In this document: positions 52,769 through 61,359 of the stretch, in pieces
Layout: every line of letters starts with the position of its first letter
How positions within the stretch are numbered: position 1 is the first letter of the stretch
Assembly: GCA_018222965.1 (NCBI GenBank)
Contig: JAAEZH010000023.1
Location: forward strand, 25,221 to 89,220
Direction: 5' to 3'
Source: Bacteroidota bacterium
GTDB lineage: Bacteria > Bacteroidota > Bacteroidia > Chitinophagales > Saprospiraceae
DNA length: 64,000 nucleotides
Made by a program: the position numbers and the translations under genes
Notes under the pieces: generated by a model
The model's database searches: none
What the model saw: only the letters and a program-made list of their open reading frames with translations
What the model was told of the DNA's origin: nothing

Positions 52769-53119
52769 GTTACTTTCTATGATGTAGTTGCTCCAAATTT
52801 ATTGAGCCGGAAAGTTAATAAACCAGTGTGAAACCTTTCCCTGATTGCCCGGGCGATTTTCCCCAAACCAATCATATTATATAATGCCATTTTACGACCA
52901 GAGTTGTGGTGCAAAAACATTCATTCGATCAACTGGCTTTAATAATCTACAAAGTAAGGAAAAAGCCTTTATATTTCTGAATGCCCCCGCTTGTCTGTCT
53001 GACTTTGTTTTAAGCAAGGCCTTTTATTTCGTTCTCCGGCTTTCGCCGAATTTGCCTCTTCCCTCTGTCAAAAAACCGGCAATCCTCCTATCTTCACGAC
53101 TGAAAAAGCCAAAACCTTT
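52769..53119. other. Divergent promoter region between the ABC-OmpA operon and the GT2 operon
   Basis: 351 bp. It contains the leftward promoter (52794-52822) and one TTCGCCGAA palindrome (53042). TATCTTCA at 53089-53096 is a weak -7 candidate for the rightward genes. A 92-codon rightward ORF here has no ATG start and no recognisable features, and is not annotated. Confidence 0.5.
52794..52822 (-). promoter_or_regulatory. Promoter of the ABC-OmpA operon
   Basis: On the minus strand, TTTA, a 17-nt spacer, then TAAATTTG, an exact TAnnTTTG -7 box. The predicted leader before the ATG at 52768 is about 20 nt. Confidence 0.5.
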
Positions 53120-53878
53120 ATGAGCATTGATATTACCATTCCGGTTTTGAATGAGGAAGAAACCCTGGAACGGCAGGTACAGATCCTTCGCCAGTTTTTA
53201 CTGGATCATTTTAGCCTTTCGGCGAAAGCCGGTAAAGCAGTGCAGTGGCAGATCGTCATCGCAGATAATGGCTCTATCGACTCGACCGCCGAAATTGCCC
53301 AGGCTCTGGCCAGCCGCTTTGAAGAAGTTGCCTTTGTTCAGGTACCCCGCAAAGGAGTTGGATTGGCCCTAAAAACTTCCTGGGGACAATCCAATGCCGA
53401 TATCGTGGGCTACATGGATTTGGACCTTGCCACCGATCTCAAACACTTTCAACCGGCCATCGAAGCCATCACTCAAAAAGGATTTGATATCGTATATGCC
53501 AGCAGGCTCCACCGGGACTCGCGGGTTATCGGAAGAAGCCTTAAGCGGGAAATCACCTCCCGGGTTTTCAACCGAATCCTGCAAATTTACCTGGGAATTG
53601 GCTTTTCTGATGGCATGTGCGGCTTTAAATTTCTGAAACGAAAACATCTCGACCGACTCATAAAACTCGGTGCCGACAATGACGGCTGGTTCTTTTCCAC
53701 CGAACTGCTCACTGTTGGAGAGTGGCTGGGCCTCAAACTGTATGAGCTGCCCGTCACCTGGACCGACGATGTAAGCAGCAGCCGGGTGAAAATCCTGCCT
53801 TTGGCCAAACGTTACCTCGCATCCATGCGCAAACTACGTAAACGAAAACCTGAAATTCTTCGCCATGCAGCTTCCTGA
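53120..53878 (+). CDS. Family 2 glycosyltransferase (dolichyl/polyprenyl-phosphate sugar synthase-like)
   Basis: 252 residues, GT-A fold. ITIPVLNEEETLERQ opens the nucleotide-binding half, followed by VIADNGSIDSTAEIAQ and the acidic motif YMDLDLATDLKHF (DxD metal site). FSDGMCGFKFLKR resembles the acceptor-side motif of ALG5/DPM1-like enzymes. It likely moves a hexose from a nucleotide sugar to a polyprenyl phosphate. No TM helices, so it works at the inner face of the membrane. It overlaps the aldo/keto reductase gene by 14 bp. A perfect copy of the iterated 17-mer encodes SLSAKA in a loop that looks inserted (~res 35-40). Confidence 0.88.
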   Translation: MSIDITIPVLNEEETLERQVQILRQFLLDHFSLSAKAGKAVQWQIVIADNGSIDSTAEIAQALASRFEEVAFVQVPRKGVGLALKTSWGQSNADIVGYMDLDLATDLKHFQPAIEAITQKGFDIVYASRLHRDSRVIGRSLKREITSRVFNRILQIYLGIGFSDGMCGFKFLKRKHLDRLIKLGADNDGWFFSTELLTVGEWLGLKLYELPVTWTDDVSSSRVKILPLAKRYLASMRKLRKRKPEILRHAAS

Positions 53879-54767
53879 TTTGCTACTCGGCACGGCACTT
53901 TGGGGATGGACCGTTCCCAAAGAAATCTGTTTTCAGTTGCTGGATCAATATTATGCAGCGGGCTACAGACAACTGGATGCCGCCACCAATTATCCGATCA
54001 ATAAAACAGAAAGCGATTTTCGTAAATCTGAAACCATATTGTTGGAGTGGATTGCCGCGCACGGCATTTCAGATTTGCAGGTAATCATGAAGGTCGGTAG
54101 CCTCAACAATTTGGGAGGCCCCGAAAACAATCTCAGCCAAGCCTTCCTGCTTCTCAATCTGGCCGATTACACAGAAAAGTTGGGCACAAATCTGGATACT
54201 TTTATGATCCATTGGGATAATCGAAATGATAAGGAAGAAATAAAGGCCAGTCTGCAGGTTCTGAAACAAGCCCAAAATCAGGGGTTGCGGGTTGGGCTTT
54301 CCGGCATCAAACATCCGGAAGTCTATGCCGAATTAAATAAAACGGCCCGTCTCCCCTTTCGGATTGAGATCAAGCATAATGTTTTCCAAAGTGCCTGGTC
54401 GCATTATCAGACCTTTCAGGCAGAAGCGGAGTTTTTGACTTACGGGATCAATGCCGGCGGACTTAAATTGAGCCGCGATTATCGTACAGACAGTTCTTCC
54501 AAAGTGCGAAATATTGACGAGAAAATATTGGAGGATAAGAGGGAAAGATTGGAGGAGTTAGTTAAAACATCTGGGAATAACAACAGGCCGCCCCTCTCCC
54601 GCTTTTACCAGTTGGGCATGTTGCACGCCTATTACACGCCAGGAGTCGGAGGTATTATTGTCGGTCCGTCTCGACCGGAGCAACTGCATCAAAGCATCGA
54701 ATTTCATCAATTGCTAAGCACCACAGATTATAGCGATCTGTACCAAAAGCTGAAAGATCTTGGCTAA
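53865..54767 (+). CDS. Aldo/keto reductase family protein
   Basis: 300 residues, TIM-barrel pattern. The N-terminal LLGTALWGWTVP, YAAGYRQLDAATNYP (catalytic Asp), LQVIMKVGSL (catalytic Lys) and TFMIHWDNRN (catalytic His) match the AKR active site order Asp-Lys-His. YAVxTG-type Tyr is placed within DAATNYP. IIVGPSRPEQLHQSIEF is the C-terminal NADPH phosphate-binding motif. It reduces an aldehyde or ketone, probably a sugar derivative. It overlaps the upstream GT2 gene by 14 bp and the next gene by 8 bp, so all three are coupled. Confidence 0.85.
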   Translation: MQLPDLLLGTALWGWTVPKEICFQLLDQYYAAGYRQLDAATNYPINKTESDFRKSETILLEWIAAHGISDLQVIMKVGSLNNLGGPENNLSQAFLLLNLADYTEKLGTNLDTFMIHWDNRNDKEEIKASLQVLKQAQNQGLRVGLSGIKHPEVYAELNKTARLPFRIEIKHNVFQSAWSHYQTFQAEAEFLTYGINAGGLKLSRDYRTDSSSKVRNIDEKILEDKRERLEELVKTSGNNNRPPLSRFYQLGMLHAYYTPGVGGIIVGPSRPEQLHQSIEFHQLLSTTDYSDLYQKLKDLG

Positions 54768-55893
54768 CCCCCGGGAAACATATGACTTTCTAATCCTCGG
54801 TGGAGGCCTTTTTGGGGTGTATGCAGCGCTGTATCTCGACCAAAAGGGATTGCGGGTATTGCTCCTGGAGAAAGACAAGCAGTTAATGCGTCGGGCATCT
54901 CTGGTAAACCAGGCCAGACTGCACGGGGGCTACCACTATCCAAGAAGTATTGCCACGGCCCGCATGTCTGATGACAATAAGGCCCGATTTACCGCTGAGC
55001 ACCAGGACTTTATACTCGACCGCTTCGACAAATATTACGCCATAGATCGCTACGGCTCTTTCACGGATGCGGCGCAATTTGAGCGGTTTTGTACCTACCT
55101 GGACATCCCCTGCAAACGGGTGGACCGGCCGGATATATTCAATTACGATCGTCTCGAGGCGCTGTATTTAACACGCGAACACACTTTTGATCCCGTGCTG
55201 ATTGCTCAATATTATCGCGAGAAACTGGCAAACTCCGGAGTGGAAGTTCGCATGGAATGCAAAGCGGCTTTCGCCGAAAGGCAAAACAACTCCTGGATGG
55301 TCGACACCATCAATGATGCCGGGGAGAAAAACCCGATCCGGGCCACAGCTGTATTGAATGCCACCTATGCCAGCACCAATAGTCTAAACAGCCTTTTTGG
55401 GGTGCGGGAAATCGATCTCATGCATGAAATATCAGAGATTGCCCTGCTTCATGCGCCCGCTTTAAAAGGAATGGGACTGACTGTAATGGACGGGCCATTT
55501 GGTTCCATCATGCCCTACGGAAGAACCGGATTGCATTCGCTCAGCTCGGTTGCATATACCCACCACGAAGTGTCCTACAAAAACCAGCCTGTATTCAATT
55601 GCCAGGATCGAAGAGCGGATTGCAGGCCAGACCAACTCGCCAATTGCAATACCTGCCCCGAACAACCCGGCAGTAATTTCCGTAAAATGCAGGTGCAGAT
55701 GAGTCAGTATTTTTCCCAAAGTACCGACTGGCAACATTTTCAATCTTACTTTACCATTAAGTCGAAACTCAAGGCCAGCCACATAGACGATGGACGGCCG
55801 ACTGAGATCAGTCTGCTCCATGAAAATCCCCATTTTTATTGCATATTTGCTGGTAAGATAAATTCCATCTACGAGGTGGAAAAGATGATTTGA
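54760..55893 (+). CDS. FAD-dependent oxidoreductase (DAO family) with a cysteine cluster
   Basis: 377 residues. The start is TTG at 54760, 8 bp inside the previous gene; no in-frame ATG precedes the FAD motif FLILGGGLFGVYAALYL at residue ~10. RASLVNQARLHGGYHYPRS is the second FAD contact typical of DAO/amino-acid oxidase relatives. An unusual C-x6-C-x7-C-x2-C cluster (Cys281, 288, 296, 299) could hold a metal or an iron-sulfur centre. The C-terminus FYCIFAGKINSIYEVE closes the FAD domain. It is probably a sugar- or amino-acid-type oxidase linked to the GT2/AKR pair. The substrate is unknown. Confidence 0.78.
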   Translation: MANPRETYDFLILGGGLFGVYAALYLDQKGLRVLLLEKDKQLMRRASLVNQARLHGGYHYPRSIATARMSDDNKARFTAEHQDFILDRFDKYYAIDRYGSFTDAAQFERFCTYLDIPCKRVDRPDIFNYDRLEALYLTREHTFDPVLIAQYYREKLANSGVEVRMECKAAFAERQNNSWMVDTINDAGEKNPIRATAVLNATYASTNSLNSLFGVREIDLMHEISEIALLHAPALKGMGLTVMDGPFGSIMPYGRTGLHSLSSVAYTHHEVSYKNQPVFNCQDRRADCRPDQLANCNTCPEQPGSNFRKMQVQMSQYFSQSTDWQHFQSYFTIKSKLKASHIDDGRPTEISLLHENPHFYCIFAGKINSIYEVEKMI

Positions 55894-55932
55894 TTCTCGC
55901 GAATTATCGTCCAAAAACAAAAGCAATCGAGC

Positions 55933-57198
55933 ATGTCCAAGCAGGTAAAAGTCAGTTCCGAAATCGGTCCGTTGAAACGTGTAATCGTGCATCGGCCGGA
56001 TGAAGGGATTGCCCGCATTTCGCCCCGACGTGCCGAAGAGTTGCTGTTTGATGATATCGTACATCTTCCGCAAATGCAGGAGGAGCACGATGTATTTACA
56101 GGCATCCTGCGCCAGTTTTTGGGATCGGAGAACGTATTTGAAACGCAGCAACTACTTCGTGAGGCACTCTCCGTAGACCTGGAAAGCAAAAAATGGATGC
56201 TCGATCAGGTTATCAGCTACGAAGAACTTCCCGACAAATCAGGCGAAATCCTCTGCCAGTTATCCGATTCTGACCTGGCCCGCGTCCTAATAACCGGATA
56301 CCTCAAATCGAAAGATATTTACCTGTTTGATCCGATTCCAAATTTCATTTTCACACGGGATATTGCCGTGGTAATTAATGACCATGTAATCATTACAAAG
56401 GCAGCCAAAGAAGCCAGGGCCCGGGAAAATTTCATCACGCGCTTTATCTTCTATGCGCATCCCATCTTCAAGAAACTAAACGAGGAAGGTAAGATCATCA
56501 ACCTCAACCACGTCAATGAATTTCCTCCTTCCGATATGGGACAACAAGTTAGTTTGGAAGGCGGAGACGTAATGATTATCAACGAAGATTATTTGCTGAT
56601 CGGTTGCAGCGAACGCACCACGAAACACGCAATCCATTCCTTGCGCGACAAGCTTTTTGAAAAAGGCGTAGTAAAGAATGTGGTTCAGGTAAACATACCG
56701 GCAGACCGTTCCTATATGCACATTGATACTATTTTCACCCAGATCCACCACAAGCACATTGTGGCTTTCAAGCCTATCATTGTGGACGGTATGAGTTCCT
56801 ATATTGAAGTACACAAATCCAGTGGAGAGAAGGCTTCTTATCATTCTGTAAAAGACTTTTTCCATGCCGAGATTGATCCGGAAATGGAATTCATCCTTAG
56901 TGGAAATGGCCTTTCCCCCTATCAGGAACGGGAGCAATGGACGGACGGCTGCAATCTGGTGGCTATTCGACCAGGCGTTGCGCTTACCTACGACCGCAAT
57001 CCATACACAGAACAGGCGTTTTTGGAGAAAGGCTATCAGGTCGTTCCGGCCCGGACTCTGCTTGATCAATTCAGGAATAAGGAAAGAAACCCGGATGAAA
57101 TTGAAAACACGATTATTACCCTGCCATCCAATGAGTTGTCGAGAGCGCGTGGCGGATCCCACTGTATGACCTGCCCCATTGAGCGAGAAGGGGTATAA
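55933..57198 (+). CDS. arcA: Arginine deiminase
   Basis: 421 residues. The pentein-fold markers are SEIGPLKRVIVHRPDEG, NFIFTRDIAVVI (Asp), LEGGDVMIINEDY, SYMHIDTIFTQI (His and Asp) and the final SRARGGSHCMTCPIER with nucleophile Cys411. These are the catalytic residues of arginine deiminase, converting arginine to citrulline and ammonia. No carbamate kinase or ornithine carbamoyltransferase gene is adjacent, so it may serve arginine use or acid tolerance and not the full ADI pathway. It is 39 bp after the flavoprotein gene and followed by a thioesterase. Similar Bacteroidota proteins are often annotated only as amidinotransferase; the substrate assignment is a family inference. Confidence 0.88.
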   Translation: MSKQVKVSSEIGPLKRVIVHRPDEGIARISPRRAEELLFDDIVHLPQMQEEHDVFTGILRQFLGSENVFETQQLLREALSVDLESKKWMLDQVISYEELPDKSGEILCQLSDSDLARVLITGYLKSKDIYLFDPIPNFIFTRDIAVVINDHVIITKAAKEARARENFITRFIFYAHPIFKKLNEEGKIINLNHVNEFPPSDMGQQVSLEGGDVMIINEDYLLIGCSERTTKHAIHSLRDKLFEKGVVKNVVQVNIPADRSYMHIDTIFTQIHHKHIVAFKPIIVDGMSSYIEVHKSSGEKASYHSVKDFFHAEIDPEMEFILSGNGLSPYQEREQWTDGCNLVAIRPGVALTYDRNPYTEQAFLEKGYQVVPARTLLDQFRNKERNPDEIENTIITLPSNELSRARGGSHCMTCPIEREGV

Positions 57199-57292
57199 GT
57201 TTTAGGTAATAGTTGATAATTTTTAATGGAGAATTGCCTACACCATTTCACCATTTCACCAATAAACCAATACACCCAAATAACACGGAACC

Positions 57293-57712
57293 ATGTACAG
57301 CTTTGATTTTCACAAGAGAGTGCGTTATGCTGAAACAGATCAAATGGGTTATTTGTACTACGGCAACTACGCCTATTATTATGAAATTGGTCGGGTTGAA
57401 ATGATGCGTTCACTGGGACTCAGCTATCAGAAGATGGAGAAGCAACTCGGTATTATGATGCCCGTCATGCATCTGGAAGTACGATATCTGCGTCCGGCCT
57501 TTTACGACGATCTGATCACCATACGTACCACGCTCCGAAAAATGCCAACTGACACCATCGTTTTTCATATGGAGTTATTTAACGAAGCAGGCAAATTACT
57601 CAATGGCGGATCGGTCAAGCTTTGTTTTGTAGATATGAAAACCAATAAAAGAGCCCAAATCCCGGATACACTGCACAAAGCGCTCCTTCCCTATTTTCAG
57701 GAAAAAAAATAA
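57293..57712 (+). CDS. YbgC-type 4-hydroxybenzoyl-CoA thioesterase family protein
   Basis: 139 residues, single hotdog domain. VRYAETDQMGYLYYGNYAYYYE is the family active-site block, where the Asp of AETDQMG is the catalytic residue (Asp16). Leu-Glu-Val-Arg-Tyr and VFHMELFNEAGKL follow in the second half. It hydrolyses acyl-CoA or acyl-ACP in the cytoplasm. The Bacteroidota YbgC group is often next to lipid or Tol-Pal genes; here the neighbours do not point to one substrate. It lies 94 bp after arcA. A stem-loop follows its stop. Confidence 0.88.
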   Translation: MYSFDFHKRVRYAETDQMGYLYYGNYAYYYEIGRVEMMRSLGLSYQKMEKQLGIMMPVMHLEVRYLRPAFYDDLITIRTTLRKMPTDTIVFHMELFNEAGKLLNGGSVKLCFVDMKTNKRAQIPDTLHKALLPYFQEKK

Positions 57713-57720
57713 TTCTGCAT

Positions 57721-57745
57721 ATTGGGTTAACTCAAAATACCCAAT
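57721..57745 (+). promoter_or_regulatory. Small hairpin abutting a start codon
   Basis: ATTGGGT / ACCCAAT (7-bp stem, 11-nt loop) ends one base before the ATG of the T9SS cargo gene. There is no T-tract, so it is not a typical terminator. It could mask ribosome access to that ATG or be incidental. Confidence 0.35.
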
Positions 57746-57746
57746 T

Positions 57747-58805
57747 ATGACGAACCGTATTTACCTCACAACACTTTTGTCTTTATTATTTGTATTTGGA
57801 TTGCAGGCACAGCAGGACACCTGCAGCATTCCCATCACCCCTGACCCACCGGTACAGGGCAATATTTATTGTCCGGGAGATATTGTAAAGCTACTCACCG
57901 AAGCTGGATATGACAGTTACTCCTGGTATTACAATTTCACCAATTCTAATCAGGGAGGGACCCTGCTTACTACCTCCGAAGATCCTCAGATTTCCTTTAA
58001 TATCTCTGACATTGGATTCGCCTATTTTTATGTGTTGGCAGAATCTGCTGATTGCATCGGACAATCAGAACCGGTGGTAGTTGACTCCTGGGTTTTCTTG
58101 TTGCCTGTCATTCAAAGCAGCGGACAATCTGAATATTGCCTGGGAGATTCTTCGCTGATTCTCTATCCTTCAGGAGGTGCTGCAAGTTATCAATGGTTTA
58201 GAAACGGAGATCCGATACCCGGGGCGACCGGGCAGGAATACTGGGTCAAAGAATCCGGAACCTATACACTCACGGTGAGTTATTTGGAATGCCCCGACTT
58301 TTATCAATCCTCCGGAGTTGGACCTACTTTTGAATTTATTGAACCCATTGTCCCCATGTTGCTATTGGACCAGAATGGCTTAAGCGTCAGTTCAGGCACC
58401 GTATTACAATGGTATTTGGATGGAGAACCAATTCCGGGAGCGACCGACCCCGTTTTAGTTCCGGAGTTTCCGGGTGGAACTTATATGGCTCAGGTCGAAG
58501 ACGCAAACGGATGTATTGTTTTTTCGGAGGAGAAGTCCGTGGCGTTTACAGACGATACCGAAGATAAAAGCATTCAGGCTACCCGGGTTTCCCCGAATCC
58601 TGGTGACGGTTTTTTTCTCATTGAATCGCAAGAGCTAATTAAGTCGATCGTTGTTTACAATTTGACGGGACAGATCATTTTGGAGCAGGAAGTTTCGGCA
58701 AGTGAAAAAGTAGAAATTGACCTTCGATCTGCTCCTGCCGGACAGTACTGGATGTTGGTAAAAAGTCAGGATGATTATCTACTTATCCCTATCCAAAAAC
58801 TATGA
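57747..58805 (+). CDS. Type IX secretion cargo protein with Ig-like domains
   Basis: 352 residues. The signal peptide is residues 5-21 (ending FGLQAQ). The mid-part (~25-265) contains Ig-like/PKD-type beta-domains with CSIPITPDPPVQGNIYCPGD, SYSWYYNF, YQWFRNGDPIPGATGQEYW and a second GEPIPGATDPV repeat, which recall adhesive or carbohydrate-binding modules. The last ~80 residues are a T9SS type A sorting domain: RVSPNPGDGFFLIES, KSIVVYNLTGQIIL, VEIDLRSAPAGQYWMLV. It should be exported by the Sec and T9SS routes and attached to the cell surface. There is no catalytic domain. It ends just before the 16-bp repeat at 58816. Confidence 0.9.
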   Translation: MTNRIYLTTLLSLLFVFGLQAQQDTCSIPITPDPPVQGNIYCPGDIVKLLTEAGYDSYSWYYNFTNSNQGGTLLTTSEDPQISFNISDIGFAYFYVLAESADCIGQSEPVVVDSWVFLLPVIQSSGQSEYCLGDSSLILYPSGGAASYQWFRNGDPIPGATGQEYWVKESGTYTLTVSYLECPDFYQSSGVGPTFEFIEPIVPMLLLDQNGLSVSSGTVLQWYLDGEPIPGATDPVLVPEFPGGTYMAQVEDANGCIVFSEEKSVAFTDDTEDKSIQATRVSPNPGDGFFLIESQELIKSIVVYNLTGQIILEQEVSASEKVEIDLRSAPAGQYWMLVKSQDDYLLIPIQKL

Positions 58806-58815
58806 GCAATTTTTT

Positions 58816-58878
58816 GGACCTGTCAGGTCGGCGACCTGACGGGTTGCCGACCCGTCAGGTTGCCAACCTGACAGGTTG
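58816..58878. repeat. 16-bp modular palindromic repeat, locus 3 (four units)
   Basis: Units run GACCTGTCAGGTCGGC, then three variants including GACCCGTCAGGTTGCC, and end AACCTGACAGGTTG. It starts 10 bp after the T9SS gene's stop, within a T-rich flank, and ends 40 bp before the yihY ATG, so it could also act as a terminator. Confidence 0.85.
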
Positions 58879-58918
58879 AAAATAAACGTTTAGCATTTTT
58901 GCGTACTTTCGGCAATAG

Positions 58919-59905
58919 ATGAAAATGCCGGATCTTCAGAAAATCAAAGCCAAATTTTGGGCGCTGCCCGGAATTGTCAATCTGGTGGCATGGAGCAAGA
59001 AAAGCTCTTTACCAGGCTTCTTTTCGGTACCGATATTTGATGTATTGGTCTTCATCCGAAATGAGATCAGGCGTTTTGCACTCGTAACCAGGGCCAACAG
59101 TATGGCCTTCAGCTTTTTTCTTTCTCTTTTTCCGGCATTGATCGTTTTACTTACGCTCCTGCCCTACATTTCTGACTACATTCTCGTTTTCATTCCCGAA
59201 GCGGAGAACCTCATGATCTATATGGAGCAGCAGATTAAGATGGTTATGCCGGGTAATGCCGGAGACATGCTGTTTGCGACCATCAAAGACCTGACTACCC
59301 GTCCGCGAAATGGCCTTTTGTCCTTTGGTTTTTTACTGGCCGTATTTTTTGCTTCCAACGGCATGATGTCAATGATGCTCAGTTTTGAAAAAGCCCATGT
59401 CCAAACTTTTAAAAACAGAACAGCACTACGGAAACGCATGATCAGCATCGCTCTGACAGGCTTACTGGGGATCCTGCTCATCGCTTCTGCCGTGTTTTTA
59501 ATTCTGGGGAATTTTCTGATTGCCTGGTTATCAGATTTCATTCGATTGGATTGGTTTGGATCGGTGTCGGTATCCATTTTGCGTTACCTCATCATTCTGC
59601 TCCTTTTTTATTCGATCATTGCCATGATCTATCGGTATGCAGTTCCTTATCAACGGCGGTTTTCCTTTCTGACACCGGGCGCAACCCTGTCGACCTTTTT
59701 ATCTATTCTTTCCTCTATGGCATTCTCCTTTTATGTAGAGAACTTCAATACGTACAACAAGCTTTATGGCTCCATCGGAACCATAATTGTAATCATGCTG
59801 TGGATACAGATCAATTGCTTTGTACTACTGGTAGGATTTGAATTGAATGCCAGTATAGCCGTAAACCGGGATCTGAAGAAAGAACGTCCGGAAGAAATAA
59901 ATTAA
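58919..59905 (+). CDS. YihY/BrkB family inner-membrane protein
   Basis: 328 residues with six TM helices. The family motifs are visible: FALVTRANSMAFSFFLSLFPALI (TM1 with the conserved A-x-S-x-x-F-S-L-F-P), RPRNGLLSFGFLLAVFFASNG, and the C-terminal YNKLYGSIGTIIVIMLWIQI with LVGFELNASI. The N-terminal ~45 residues and C-terminal tail are cytoplasmic. YihY proteins have no firm function. Earlier assignment as RNase BN was withdrawn in the literature. It is convergent with cca, stops 2 bp apart. The upstream region holds the third 16-bp repeat locus. Confidence 0.92.
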   Translation: MKMPDLQKIKAKFWALPGIVNLVAWSKKSSLPGFFSVPIFDVLVFIRNEIRRFALVTRANSMAFSFFLSLFPALIVLLTLLPYISDYILVFIPEAENLMIYMEQQIKMVMPGNAGDMLFATIKDLTTRPRNGLLSFGFLLAVFFASNGMMSMMLSFEKAHVQTFKNRTALRKRMISIALTGLLGILLIASAVFLILGNFLIAWLSDFIRLDWFGSVSVSILRYLIILLLFYSIIAMIYRYAVPYQRRFSFLTPGATLSTFLSILSSMAFSFYVENFNTYNKLYGSIGTIIVIMLWIQINCFVLLVGFELNASIAVNRDLKKERPEEIN

Positions 59906-59907
59906 AC

Positions 59908-61359
59908 TTACCGGATTTTGGCTACCTCTAAACCCAACTCCTGGCCTTTCGAAACCATATAATCGAAAGCGGCCTGGTATTCATTGGGGATTTCTCCATC
60001 CAGTATCGCTTCCCGAATGGCATTTTTAATCACCCCAACTTCGCGGGAAGGAGATATTCCGAAGGTATTCATGATTAATTCACCGGAAATGGGTGGTTGC
60101 CAATTTCGGATGCGATCGTGTTCTTCTACTTCTTCCAGGCGCTGGCGCACCAGGTTGTAGTTTTCTAAATAGCGCTTAACTTTCCGGGGATTTTTGGAAG
60201 TAATATCTGCTTCGCAAAGCATCATCAGATCCTCAATATCATCGCCGGCATCAAAAAGCAGCCTGCGAATGGCAGAATCTGTAATATTCTCTTTAGTCAG
60301 GCTGATCGGCCGCAAGTGCAGGCGAACCAGCTTCTGAACATATTTCATTTTTGAATCCAGGGGAAGGCGGAGCCTTTTGAATATTCTCGGCACCATGGCA
60401 GCACCCAGGGCTTCATGCCCGTGAAAGGTCCACCCCTGTTTGGGATTAAATCGCTTGGTGGGTGGCTTGGCAATGTCGTGCAAAACAGCGGCCCAGCGCA
60501 ACCAAATATTTTTGGTGTTTTTACTGAGGTTATCAACCACCTCCAGGGTGTGGTAAAAGTTGTCCTTATGGCCTTTTCCATTGCGGTATTCCACCCCGTG
60601 CAGGGCAGTCATTTCCGGGAAGATCAGTTCCAGCAAGCCGGTGTCAAACAATAGTTTAAACCCAATCGATGGTTTGTGAGCTGCGAGGATCTTTTCCATT
60701 TCGACCGTTATACGCTCCCTGGAAACGATTTTGATCCGATCTTTGTATTTGCCAATAGCTGCATAGGTTTCATCGTCTATATGAAAGCCCAACTGGGTGG
60801 CAAAGCGGATAGCACGCATCATGCGCAGCGGGTCGTCGGAAAAAGTTTGCCCTGGTTCGAGAGGTGTCTTTATTAGCTTTTCTTCCAAATGTTGCAAGCC
60901 GTTGAAAGGATCCATAATGGCACCGTAATCCTTTTCATTCAGGCTGACCGCCAGGGCATTGATCGTAAAATCGCGTCGATTTTGATCGTCTTCCAGGGTT
61001 CCTTCTTCGACACTGGGTTTGCGAGAGTCTTTCCGGTAGGATTCCTTTCGGGCCCCTACAAACTCGACTTCCATGTCGCCATGCTTTAGCATAGCGGTTC
61101 CAAAGCGTTTGTAAACCGCTACTCTGGGAATGGGGCGCAAATGAGAAGCGACATTCTCAGCCAGACGTATACCACTCCCCACACAAACAATATCTACATC
61201 TTTTGAGGGCCGGCCCAGTAAGCGGTCTCTTACATAGCCTCCTACCACATAGGCAGGATACTCCAACTCATCGGCGGTTTTGCTGATGAGTTCGAAGATT
61301 TTTCTTTCCTGTGGTTCTATATTAAATACCAAGTGCGTGCAATGTAGGTGGTGAATCAA
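59908..61359 (-). CDS. cca: CCA tRNA nucleotidyltransferase with HD domain
   Basis: 483 residues. No ATG occurs before the conserved core; the best start is TTG at 61359, overlapping the dusB stop (TTGA), or a second TTG 9 codons later. The nucleotidyltransferase part has [20 protein letters not shown] with the catalytic Asp pair, [11 protein letters not shown] (~res 130) and the [18 protein letters not shown] neck. An HD domain follows (~265-370, [10 protein letters not shown]). It adds or repairs the 3'-terminal CCA of tRNAs. Pairing with dusB forms a tRNA-maturation operon. Confidence 0.93.
   Translation of the reverse strand: MIHHLHCTHLVFNIEPQERKIFELISKTADELEYPAYVVGGYVRDRLLGRPSKDVDIVCVGSGIRLAENVASHLRPIPRVAVYKRFGTAMLKHGDMEVEFVGARKESYRKDSRKPSVEEGTLEDDQNRRDFTINALAVSLNEKDYGAIMDPFNGLQHLEEKLIKTPLEPGQTFSDDPLRMMRAIRFATQLGFHIDDETYAAIGKYKDRIKIVSRERITVEMEKILAAHKPSIGFKLLFDTGLLELIFPEMTALHGVEYRNGKGHKDNFYHTLEVVDNLSKNTKNIWLRWAAVLHDIAKPPTKRFNPKQGWTFHGHEALGAAMVPRIFKRLRLPLDSKMKYVQKLVRLHLRPISLTKENITDSAIRRLLFDAGDDIEDLMMLCEADITSKNPRKVKRYLENYNLVRQRLEEVEEHDRIRNWQPPISGELIMNTFGISPSREVGVIKNAIREAILDGEIPNEYQAAFDYMVSKGQELGLEVAKIR

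Noticed and set aside
52845..53123. 92-codon rightward open frame upstream of the GT2 gene
   Set aside because: No ATG, no conserved-looking segment, contains an iterated palindrome copy, and would overlap the real start of the GT2 gene.
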